Assembly: GCF_963678635.1 (NCBI RefSeq)
Contig: NC_087070.1
Coordinates: 35,527,109-35,591,108, forward strand
DNA: 64,000 nt
Direction of reading: 5' to 3'
DNA from: Symsagittifera roscoffensis
Taxonomy: Eukaryota > Xenacoelomorpha > Acoela > Convolutidae
The stretch's first letter is position 1; every line of letters begins with the position of its first letter. The translations under genes were made by a program, and so were the position numbers. Positions 43,614 through 52,081 of the stretch are shown piece by piece. A model generated the notes under the pieces. That model worked only from the letters and a program-made list of their open reading frames with translations. It searched no databases and was not told the DNA's origin.

Positions 43614-44735
43614 TTATTGTAATAATGCTGCGCCGATGCCAAAATTGGAAGCATCGCACATTGCATAGAATGGTTGATTTGCGTCTGGAATTGTGTTTGA
43701 AATTTGTTCAGTTAAAAGTTTTTTAACTTCTTCAAATCGTGTTTGATGTTCAGTATTCCATTCAAAATTATTTTGTTGTCTTAGGATATTATAAAATGGT
43801 CTTAAATACAATTGCATTTTATAAACGTATTTGCTTAAGAAGTTTAACATTCCAAGGAATTCTTGGATTTTCTTTTTGTTTGTTGGTGATTGAAGTTTTT
43901 GAATAGCATCAATGCGTGATTTCAATGGATTGATTGTGTTTCTTTCTATGTTATGTCCTAAAAATTTAACTCTTGTTAAGAAGAAGTGAGATTTGTCGGG
44001 GGCGGCCTTCAGATTTTCGTTCTGAAGTATTTTATGATAGTGTTCTAAAACTGTAAACATTTCTTCTTTTGTCTGTGATTGCATAAAAACATCGTCTAAA
44101 TAGGTGATTGCGTTTTTCTTAAGTATTAGTGGTCTAAAAATTTTGTTCATAAAAGCTGAAAATGCTGCTGGTCCTATGGATATTCCATAGAATAGGCGGT
44201 TGAATTCGTATTGTTGACTTCCAATAACAAATTTTGTTAAACGTCGTGATTGTTCATCTAGTGGCATTTGATTGTATGCACTATTCATGTCTGCGGTTGT
44301 AAAGTATTTTCCGTTTATTTTTGTTAAAATAACTTGTATTGGTTCAATAGGCCAATTGCATTTTGATTCGTCTATTAGTGAATTGAGATATCTAGCGTCT
44401 AAAACTATTTTTAATGATTCTCCTTTTGCTAGAATAATAACAGGGTTAATAAATGTGTTACCTTTTGGTTGTTCTTCTTTGTTTACCGGTGAGATAATTT
44501 TGTATTGTTCTAAAATATCAAGTAATCTATTTACTTTGTCGTGTAAATGAATTGGTACTTTACTAGCTCTTTGTTTCTTGAATACTGCGTCAGGTTTTAA
44601 CGGGAGATGTAGTGATGAACTGATTTTTCCAACATCAAATTTTGATGTTGCATAGACTGATGAATATTTTATTAGCTGTTTAGCTAACTTATCAAATTCG
44701 TCTTGTGTTATTTGTGAATGTTGGAAGTTAAACAT
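43614..44735 (-). pseudogene. pol: pol: reverse transcriptase (Element 3)
   Basis: IVLDARYLNS, FTTADMNSAYNQMPL, FVIGSQQYEFNRLFYGI and the YLDD box (about residues 212-215), then FLGHNIERNTI and EFLGMLNFLSKYV. The frame is open upstream to about 44965 without a stop, overlapping gag-protease. It ends at a TAA (43614-43616) just after AALLQ. The RNase H continues in the same frame after it, and the Element 1 fragment has TCA there, so this is a recent nonsense change in an otherwise good RT. Confidence 0.85.
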
Positions 44736-44928
44736 TGTTAAAAACTTTTGTTGATGTTCTGTATAGTTGGTTATGTTGAATATAGGTTTGAAATATGGGG
44801 TTTTTGTGAAATAGTCTGTATTTCTTTTTTCATTCCTTATTATATTATTGATGGATATTTCTTCGTTGAGAATTGTGGATTGACAAATATCTAATAATTG
44901 GAGTATATTATTTACGCGGTATGCTTTT

Positions 44929-47757
44929 TCATGTATGGGTGATATTGTTAGCGTTTGTTTCGCAATATCCTAAAAGTCCTAAGGGTAATGTTACTTTGTA
45001 TGGTGTATTGTTATATATATGCAACGAAATGGTGTCTGAATTCGTATTTTTCAAATATTTTATCGATGAGATCGTGATTTTGAAAAACTTATGGATAGGT
45101 TTGAATTCAAAGTCTGACATAAAGAGTTGTTGTTTATTTTGATTTTTATCATATTGGTGAACTTGTTTTATTGAAAAGTTATATATATCTCCTGATAGTG
45201 GTTTCAGGTGTTTCCGTTTTTGGTTATAAATTGGGTAAAATTTTGAAAAGAATGGTGGTTGTTTATTTAATCTTTGAAAAAATGTTAGAGCTGTATTTTT
45301 TGTTTTTGTATATTTATCTTTGATTAGTATTTTACTATTCAATATGTTGATTGTTGGTATATATTTCGAGATAAATGGTATGCCAATGATATTGTGTTTA
45401 ATATCCGTGATATGAAATATCTGTTTAAATGGTTTGTTTAGAATTTTGTTTTGTTCCATTGTTCTTGTGGGAAGAAGGAATAATTGAACTTTTCCATAAT
45501 TTAGTGTTGATCCTTGTGCTGTTGCTAGTTTACTAGAGGTTGCAAGAGGCGTTAATTTTGGGTGTAATGTTTTGATTTCATTCCATGTGGGAATGTTAAT
45601 TATGTTTGATTCTGCTCCTGAATCAATTAAAAAATCAATTTCAAGGTCTGGTGGTTGAAATTCCTTGTTTCTTGGGCTTTCTAAAAGAAATGGTATTGTC
45701 CAAATTTTTTCTTTGGGTTGTTCTTTTTGTATATTTTGGTAAATGTGATTCGTATTTAAGCTTTTTATTTTGTCATTTTCGTTGGGTTTACTTACCGTGT
45801 TAATTTCGTTTATGTCTTGTGCAGTTTGTGTAGAATTGATGGGTTCAATGTAATAATTGTGAAGAAGTTCCAACTGATTTTCATATATGTGTGATGTAAA
45901 AGGTTGTTCATATATATTAGGTTCGTAGTCGTTTTCGACTGCTATCATATTGATGGAAATGGTATTTTCTGTATCACTTTCTGTGTCTGATGATTCACAG
46001 TTTATTTGATTTAATTGTAGTTCGTTATTTCCTGTGTCATCAATTCCTGGGGGGTCTGATGTTGTTTCTTCATTTGATTGTACTTGATTAATTTGTCTCT
46101 GATGTTTTGGTGTACTATCTCTGTGTCGATGTTTAGAATTATCATAATGGTTATTATTTCTATGTGGTGATTGAGAAAAATTTCTATATCGATTATTATA
46201 ACTTGAATTTCGATTTTGTGAATTATTCCGTGATCTGTTTTGATAATTGTTTTTTGATCTGTGATAGTTTGATCTGTTATATGAGTTATTTTTTGATCGG
46301 TTGTTCGGGTAATTCTGATTTCGATTGTTCGAATAACTTCTATTTCTATTATGTGAATAGTTTCTGTTTCTGTTATATGATGAGTTTCGTGATTGATTAT
46401 TGGAATAGTGTTTATTCCTTGGGTTTGATTGGGAACTGGATCTAGAAACAAATTGTGTTGCATTGGAATTTGATCTTGCATAGTTATTTCGACTATTTGA
46501 TCGATTATAATTATTTTGTGAATAATTCTGTGTACTTCTTCGTTCTGGTGATCTTCCTCTATAACTTGAGTTATATGGTGATTGATTCCTTGTGTAACTG
46601 GTGTTGTTCGGAAGTGGTTTTCCTGAACTGTTGTTACTGTATATGTTTTTGTTTGGTAAATTTTGATCTTTCTTCATATATTGATAGAATGATTTGTTTG
46701 GTTCTCTATGTTTTTGAGGTTTGTTCTGGTTATCTTGTTGTTTTTGTCTACATTCAGAGATACTATGTCCGTATCGTCGGCAATAATTACACCATTTTTT
46801 GAAAGATGGTTTACCTTTAAAATTGGGGTGTTTTTCATAAATATTTAGTATTTCAGTGATTTTTTCAACTAGATCTGTATCTGATTCCTGTATGTTACTG
46901 ATGTGCGTAGTATTTGTTTCGATTCGATTAACATACTGTAGTTTTAGATTTTCTGTTTCTTCGAGTTTCATTGTGATTTCCGCTTGTTCTAGTTTGTCTA
47001 CTAGTTTTCGAAAATCTAAATCTGGCTCTCGAATTGAGGAAGGATGAGATGCTCTCTTTTTTATTGCTATTTTCCTTAATTGAGGTGTTAAGGTCATCAT
47101 TAAAATTTCTGTCATTTTTGTGTTTTTATAGTCATGTGTATTTAATGAATATGCTTTTCGAACTAGTGTTTCGATGCGTACTGCTAATTGTTTGACGGTT
47201 TCATTTGGTAATCTGCGAATTTCATTACATAAAACTCTTTGGTGTTGTTTATTTCTTTCGGAGTCAAACATTTTTGAAAATTCTTGTGTAAATCTTTTCC
47301 AATCTGATTTTATTTCTATAGGTAATACTGAAAACCATTTTTGGGCTGCGCCATCTAAGGTTGTTTGTATCAACGCTGTGCGTCGATGTATCCAATTTTG
47401 ATGTAATGGTGTATTAATTGGTTCAGGTCCTATATTTAAAATTAAATTTGCTGTTACTGCATTTAAATAATCTTCTACAGAATATTCAGGATCTGTTCCT
47501 GTGAAAACCATTAGTGGTTTATTTGATGTTATTGATGATCTACCCATAAGGTATGGATTCATTGTCATTTGTAGTGATTCTGCGGCATTTGGCATTTGTG
47601 AAAAATTTGAAAGTTGATTCTTTGTTATTTCGTGATGTTGAAGATAATATGGGAGTGGTATTTCGTTTTGCATTTGAGTTGGTTGGTACGAGTGTGTGAT
47701 CGTAGGATTTTGTGGTTGAATTGGTTGAAAAGATTGTGTATTAGTTGGATTTTGCAT
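44929..47757 (-). CDS. gag: gag-protease polyprotein, 942 aa
   Basis: Capsid-type region with A.KWFSVLP...W..FTQEF..MF at about residues 125-150, a CX2CX4HX4C zinc knuckle (CNYCRRYGHSISEC, about residues 322-335), a long Arg/Ser/Asn/Tyr-rich disordered stretch (about 370-560), and an aspartic protease start LIDSGAESNI (about residue 710) with IGIPFISKY following. Gag packages the RNA and protease cuts the polyproteins. The start is ATG at 47757. The frame ends TGA at 44929; pol is open in the +1 frame for about 40 nt before that stop, so pol is probably made by frameshifting. The frame is intact. Confidence 0.85.
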   Translation of the reverse strand: MQNPTNTQSFQPIQPQNPTITHSYQPTQMQNEIPLPYYLQHHEITKNQLSNFSQMPNAAESLQMTMNPYLMGRSSITSNKPLMVFTGTDPEYSVEDYLNAVTANLILNIGPEPINTPLHQNWIHRRTALIQTTLDGAAQKWFSVLPIEIKSDWKRFTQEFSKMFDSERNKQHQRVLCNEIRRLPNETVKQLAVRIETLVRKAYSLNTHDYKNTKMTEILMMTLTPQLRKIAIKKRASHPSSIREPDLDFRKLVDKLEQAEITMKLEETENLKLQYVNRIETNTTHISNIQESDTDLVEKITEILNIYEKHPNFKGKPSFKKWCNYCRRYGHSISECRQKQQDNQNKPQKHREPNKSFYQYMKKDQNLPNKNIYSNNSSGKPLPNNTSYTRNQSPYNSSYRGRSPERRSTQNYSQNNYNRSNSRNNYARSNSNATQFVSRSSSQSNPRNKHYSNNQSRNSSYNRNRNYSHNRNRSYSNNRNQNYPNNRSKNNSYNRSNYHRSKNNYQNRSRNNSQNRNSSYNNRYRNFSQSPHRNNNHYDNSKHRHRDSTPKHQRQINQVQSNEETTSDPPGIDDTGNNELQLNQINCESSDTESDTENTISINMIAVENDYEPNIYEQPFTSHIYENQLELLHNYYIEPINSTQTAQDINEINTVSKPNENDKIKSLNTNHIYQNIQKEQPKEKIWTIPFLLESPRNKEFQPPDLEIDFLIDSGAESNIINIPTWNEIKTLHPKLTPLATSSKLATAQGSTLNYGKVQLFLLPTRTMEQNKILNKPFKQIFHITDIKHNIIGIPFISKYIPTINILNSKILIKDKYTKTKNTALTFFQRLNKQPPFFSKFYPIYNQKRKHLKPLSGDIYNFSIKQVHQYDKNQNKQQLFMSDFEFKPIHKFFKITISSIKYLKNTNSDTISLHIYNNTPYKVTLPLGLLGYCETNANNITHT

Positions 47758-47826
47758 TTTTATTGGTTGTTGATTCGTGTTTCTGTTGGATTTTGAGAAA
47801 AAATTCTATTATATGTATAAGGTTTT

Positions 47827-48726
47827 TTATACTCCTTGTCCGCGATATTCTTGGGTATACGGTGCAAAAATATCTGGTTGTAAATAATCGTCATCAGATG
47901 ATAAGTAATCCGTATGATGAGTTGCTTGCTTTTTAGTTTTATTTTGTTGAAAAAATGGGTAATTTTCACTGCGATCCTGTGGGGGATGTGAATTAGTTTG
48001 AAAATTTACTGAGTTGGATGTTGTCATTGGGTTATTCCAATGATGAGAACTTATATGATTATTATCAGGTTTTCGTGGGGGATAATTTGTTTTTGACGAA
48101 TGTGCGTAGTTATAATTATGTTCTGCAAAAGTGTTTCTTGTGAACGTTCTTCGTGTTTTTGACGGTATTGTCGTAGGTCCATATGTTTGATAATCCATAT
48201 GTGAATATTTTGGAGCAACCGAAAGTTTAACGGTTGATTGTAAGGTTACTTGTGCCGTTGAAGTGTTTGTATTTTTTGGTGTTGTTAAATTTGGACGTAT
48301 TGGTGAAATACTTTGTTGTGTAGTTGTTGTTGTTTGGACGATTTCTTCATTTATGAAGTGTGATGGTGTTTGAATATCTTGTTGTGTAAGATTTCTAGTT
48401 CCATTAAGGTTTTCATTGTGTATGACGGTCGAATTTAAACTATTATTTCGTGTATCAGGTAAAAATGTATTGTAGTTCAATGGTGTTGCATCAATAGTCA
48501 GTGGTACTACTCTCACATAATCTCTTTGATAAGATATTGTACTTATTGCTTGACTTGTGATTGATTGTGGGATATTTATAAATGCATGATGAGACCATTC
48601 AGGGTCCCAAACGTAATCTGACTGTTCTGTGATGGCAGTATCATCGTTTGGATTTTGAGGTCTAAAATTTTTTCTTGCTTGTGAAATTAAGTCTATATTA
48701 TGTGTGAAATAATCTATAATAACCAT
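47827..48726 (-). CDS. ORF-B, 299 aa, unknown, upstream of gag
   Basis: MVIIDYFTHNIDLISQARKN starts the protein. DYVWDPEWSHHAFINIP is the best-conserved part (also in Element 1). The middle and end are rich in Thr, Ser, Asn, Gln and Pro, ending in an acidic SSDDDYLQPDI tail, so the C-terminal two thirds are probably disordered. It overlaps ORF-A by 13 bp and ends about 70 bp before gag. No domain recognised. Confidence 0.65.
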   Translation of the reverse strand: MVIIDYFTHNIDLISQARKNFRPQNPNDDTAITEQSDYVWDPEWSHHAFINIPQSITSQAISTISYQRDYVRVVPLTIDATPLNYNTFLPDTRNNSLNSTVIHNENLNGTRNLTQQDIQTPSHFINEEIVQTTTTTQQSISPIRPNLTTPKNTNTSTAQVTLQSTVKLSVAPKYSHMDYQTYGPTTIPSKTRRTFTRNTFAEHNYNYAHSSKTNYPPRKPDNNHISSHHWNNPMTTSNSVNFQTNSHPPQDRSENYPFFQQNKTKKQATHHTDYLSSDDDYLQPDIFAPYTQEYRGQGV

Positions 48727-49199
48727 GCCAAAATTTTTTGTAAATCATGTTTTGTGTGTTGTGAAACATCGTCTTTAGTGAAATTTTCTTTGATTATATG
48801 TAGAAAAATTGAAAATAATGTAATTTCATTTCGTACTTTTATATGTTTGGATGTCTCAGTTGGTGAGATACTTTGAATTTCTGTTTTTTCTAATATTGAA
48901 ATGTAGCTATATATTATTGCAAAGACTTCGTTAGTGAATATAGAATTTGCTCTTTGTGAGTTATGGTATTGTATGCTTTTAATATATTCTAAGAATACTT
49001 TTGAAAATTCTAATTCAAGATCGTCTGTTTGAATTACATATTTGCGATGATTCGGATTTGGTGTGCTGAATTCTATGGTGTAGATTCCGTATTGTTGTGT
49101 TAAATTACATATATCTTTCAGATAATGTTCAATAATTTGTCTTTTGATTTTTACATCTGGGAATTCTGCTTTGCATGGACTGATTCCGGGTTCAAACAA
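48714..49199 (-). CDS. ORF-A, at least 161 aa, unknown, upstream of gag
   Basis: The open frame runs from 49337 (just after an in-frame TAA) to 48714, about 207 codons, with no clear ATG near its start. An acidic segment (SDESPDDEEVYPFL) leads into PCKAEFPDVKIKRQIIEHYLK, DDLELEFSKVFLEYIKSIQY and an amphipathic helical C-terminus ending LQKILAWLL. It overlaps ORF-B by 13 bp. A decayed homologue lies at the same place in Element 1. It could be a matrix-like or accessory protein; no known family. Expression may need splicing, because TTAACAG abuts the frame. Confidence 0.6.
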   Translation of the reverse strand: MFEPGISPCKAEFPDVKIKRQIIEHYLKDICNLTQQYGIYTIEFSTPNPNHRKYVIQTDDLELEFSKVFLEYIKSIQYHNSQRANSIFTNEVFAIIYSYISILEKTEIQSISPTETSKHIKVRNEITLFSIFLHIIKENFTKDDVSQHTKHDLQKILAWLL

Positions 49200-49339
49200 A
49201 TTTAGGAGTAAATTCTTGCAAAATATATGCTGCCCTCTATCATTGAGTGCATCTACGAGGAAGGGGTAAACTTCTTCGTCATCTGGACTTTCGTCACTTT
49301 GAGTGTGGCTGTGGCTCGTTTTTTTGTTTAATGACTGTT

Positions 49340-50629
49340 AATATATAACTATCGATGTGCCTAATTGGTTGATTCCAATTATACAAGTGTACTGGTTTGT
49401 GTTTATATTGTTTTTTTATTCTTCTTTTTCCTCTTTTTGATGAATTTGAAGTTGTTTCTGAGTCGGAAAAATATAATTGATCGTGGATAGGACAATTTTT
49501 GTCAATCGATTCTTTTAATTTGTAGAGTTCATCTAAATTGCTGGCTTCTGATTCTATTTTTTGAAAACCTTTTTCGTGTGAGTTGTCTTTGTTTGTTTAT
49601 TATTTTTCTTTTTATTGTCAGTCGTTTTGTTCTAATGTATCCAACTGTTTGTGTATGAGGTGTGATTACAAGATCGTATTTTTGGTTATCTATCTCACAG
49701 TTGTGTAAAAAGTTCTGTTAGTCCTTACGATTTTTTGGTTAGCTTAACCTGGGTCTTGTTAGTCCTTACGATTTTTTGGTTAGCTTAACCTGGGTCTTTT
49801 TGTTCAGGGTTGGAGAGAAAAGTATATCAATTCCGAAGAATGATTTTTTACTTTCTCGTGGCTAGTCTAAGCTAAGGTGTTAACTTACTTAATCTTACTT
49901 AGGGGTAGTGATTGTGTTCAAGGGTTGGAGAATAGTAAATCGATCCACAAGGTTCAGGTATAATTAGAACGCGAGTAGTTCGTTAGATACTATTTTAAAC
50001 TTACTAAGTCTAAGATTTATCCTGGGTCTGGTAAGAGGAGGGTTCAAGTGAAGGATGAATAACCGAAGTTCTTCACTGTTTATCCTAATTTGAATGGTTA
50101 GTTTTGTTGAAAAATTTCTATTAGTCTTGGGTTTTTTGGAAGGGTTGGATAGTGAATCGACGTTTGAGGTCGTTAGACACTTGCTAAGTGGGTGGGGGAG
50201 AACAAAATTGTTCTTTTTGACCCAAGGATTGGCCTTGATGATCAAGTTTTAAATTTAGTGAAATAGAAAATTAATTAAGATCCAAGGATAAACCTTGATG
50301 ATCTGATTTTAAAATTAAGTGAATTTAAGTTTAAAATGGTTTAAATTTATTTAAGAAAAAGATTTAGTTTTTTAATGATATTAGTGAGCTTATGATTGCT
50401 GTTATGTTTAGGTGATGAAGCTGGGACAACAAATGATTTTATGATTACTAACAATTTTTTGTCATTCTACTAATTTTTGTTTTTATTTTCAATAAATATT
50501 TTCCAAACATGTTTTATATAAGACTGCAGAATTTAAGAAAACGATCTGAGATCTTTTTATCAATCGTTATTGTATATTAATAATTTTGTTTAGCGCCTGT
50601 AATGATCATGAAGTTTTGACTTCAAAATT
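49340..50629 (-). promoter_or_regulatory. Structured leader of Element 3
   Basis: No gene seen. Contains CAAGG-loop-CCTTG hairpins at 50223-50237 and 50283-50297 (also in Element 1), a GTGAAG...CTTCAC pairing near 50065, and a 41-bp exact tandem duplication at 49717-49798. The 3' edge has TTAACAG immediately before the open frame of ORF-A, a possible splice acceptor. Confidence 0.5.
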
Positions 50630-50863
50630 TTATGTTTGCAAATGAAAATCTAAATTCATTGCTAATAAGATTCTAAATATAAAAGTTTGTGTTGGCTTTT
50701 GCCGTACAATCATATAACTATATGGTAAGTTTCTACTTTGTCGTATGTCGTCTCTTGTTCGAGGTCTTCTTGCGATTCCGGGTAGTTCTGCTATCGTTCG
50801 GAATATCGGCTCTGATCTATTGAGTCGTAGAGACATTTCGATTAAATTATCGTCGTATAACAT
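50630..50863 (-). CDS. Leader ORF, 77 aa, unknown function (Element 3)
   Basis: Arginine-rich small protein: MSLRLNRSEPIF, ARRPRTRDDIRQSRNLP, YMIVRQKP, FRILLAMNL. About 70% identical to the Element 1 copy over 65 residues, with many silent differences. It starts about 55 bp after the primer site, far upstream of gag. No domain recognised. It may regulate or be spliced to later frames. A simple uORF would not be expected to keep its amino acids. Confidence 0.7.
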   Translation of the reverse strand: MLYDDNLIEMSLRLNRSEPIFRTIAELPGIARRPRTRDDIRQSRNLPYSYMIVRQKPTQTFIFRILLAMNLDFHLQT

Positions 50864-50938
50864 TTTAAAAATGTTTTGTCTAAATTCTAATCTATTTTTT
50901 TGGTTGAATCTAAGCTGTTAAGGTCTATTCGAGACTTA

Positions 50939-50949
50939 TGGTCGCACCA
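50939..50949 (-). other. Primer-binding site of Element 3
   Basis: TGGTGCGACCA in element orientation, two bases after the LTR, as in Element 1. Partial match to the tRNA-Met complement continues (CTCGAA, GACCTTAA) to about 50918. Confidence 0.8.
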
Positions 50950-50951
50950 GA

Positions 50952-51361
50952 TGAGTTAAGACCGATGTGGTTAACTCATAGAGTAATTTCGGATAGGGTA
51001 CACCGTCTGCTCGTCACGCTATCTTATTTTCGGCCGGATAGATTCGTGCAAATTCTTAGTCTAATACCGATCCTAATCTTACTCTTATACTTACTAGTCT
51101 CAGGGTGTTTAACTAGTCTCTGCTAGGCTCAATAGATCTAGGGTATACTGGTTTGTTGCGGCTGCTGAAGTTCTCTCGGAGAGACAACTAATTTCTAAGT
51201 TAAATTCAAATCTCTCTGGTGCTGAAATTACAAGTAATTTCAGCACTTACAAATAAGTGGGTTGTTAGTTAGATGGATCATGATTGGTTAATATTAAATA
51301 CTTTACAGTGGTAAAATATCTAATTTATCCAATCATAAAATATAGTTTAGATCAGGTTCCA
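50952..51361 (-). repeat. 5' LTR of Element 3
   Basis: 410 bp; in element orientation begins TGGAACC and ends ACTCA. Differs from the 3' LTR by about ten substitutions and one 8-bp indel (ATAAAATA-type, near 51336). Contains the 13-bp hairpin at 51219-51246. Confidence 0.9.
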
Positions 51362-51365
51362 ATAA

Positions 51366-51790
51366 ACTCATCAAGAAGGATTTGATCTTGCAACGATGTA
51401 ATATTTGGGTGTGCCGTTCAACTTCTGAGTAACGATTGGTATCCTATAACGATTTATATTGTAACTCGAAATTGGTTGTAGTAAGGAATTTGGCTTTTTA
51501 ACTATAGAGATTGATAAGTTTTCGGCCAACTTTTTTCGATTAGCTCGACAAGTTCTTTAAGTTGGTTTCATGTTTTGAAATTTTCATTGAAAGCACTAAT
51601 TAATTTTTATGAGTAAAAAAAATCAAAGTCATGCGTTGCATACAACGATTTATGGGAATCCAGATCACCTTCTATTCTAACTCCAAATAGATATCCAATC
51701 ACGTCCATTGAAAAGACTTTTACGGATTTTTATCAGACCATATCCTACTAAACAATTTCATCCATCGTACCATCCAATTTCATTCATCCA
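51366..51790. other. Unassigned spacer right of Element 3
   Basis: About 425 bp of AT-rich DNA with no recognisable gene or repeat, between the target-site duplication and the inverted 17-bp array. Confidence 0.4.
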
Positions 51791-51794
51791 TGTA

Positions 51795-52081
51795 ACAGGT
51801 GACAATTCGTAACAAGCGACAACTCGTAACAAGTGACAACTCCTAACAGGCGAAAATTCGTAACAAGTGACAATTCCTAACAAGCGGCAGTTCGTAACCA
51901 GCGACAATTCGTAACAAAGCATTGGCAAGTAGAATACGCAAGCTCAACTGCGCGTACATCCGGTAGGAGAGAAATAGTGTTACGAATTGTCGCCTGCAAC
52001 GAACTGTCGCCTGTTAGGAATTGTCGCCTGTTACGAATTGTCGCCTGTTACGAATTGCCGCCTGTTACGAATTGCCGCCTC
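51795..52081. mobile_element. Foldback-like element: inverted array of 17-bp repeats
   Basis: Left arm: about seven tandem 17-bp units of the type GACAATTCGTAACAAGC (51797-51918). Right arm: about six units of the reverse complement, TTACGAATTGTCGCCTG type (51978-52080). A core of about 58 bp separates them. The arrangement is that of a foldback transposon or a large cruciform-forming repeat. No coding capacity. Confidence 0.65.

Larger units (their letters stand above)
32508..51361 (-). mobile_element. Element 3: 18.9-kb env-bearing Ty3/gypsy-type LTR element
   Basis: TG...CA LTRs at 50952-51361 (5') and 32508-32909 (3'), about 97% identical, with ATAA on both outer sides (32504-32507, 51362-51365) as a 4-bp target duplication. 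Coding order on the minus strand: leader ORF, ORF-A, ORF-B, gag-protease, RT, RNase H, integrase, small hydrophobic ORF, membrane/PST ORF, env, 602-codon ORF. Damage is limited to a few stops and slips in pol, the PST ORF and env. It is about three times the usual 5-8 kb gypsy length. The high LTR identity means a fairly recent insertion. Confidence 0.9.

Noticed and set aside
46011-46481. Second minus-strand ORF of 156 codons within gag
   Set aside because: Low-complexity His/Ile/Thr-rich shadow of the repetitive gag region in another frame; no start context or conservation.
46164-46802. Cys/Tyr/Phe-rich plus-strand ORFs
   Set aside because: They are antisense to the Arg/Ser/Asn/Tyr-rich region of gag-protease, whose minus-strand frame is long and has a zinc knuckle.
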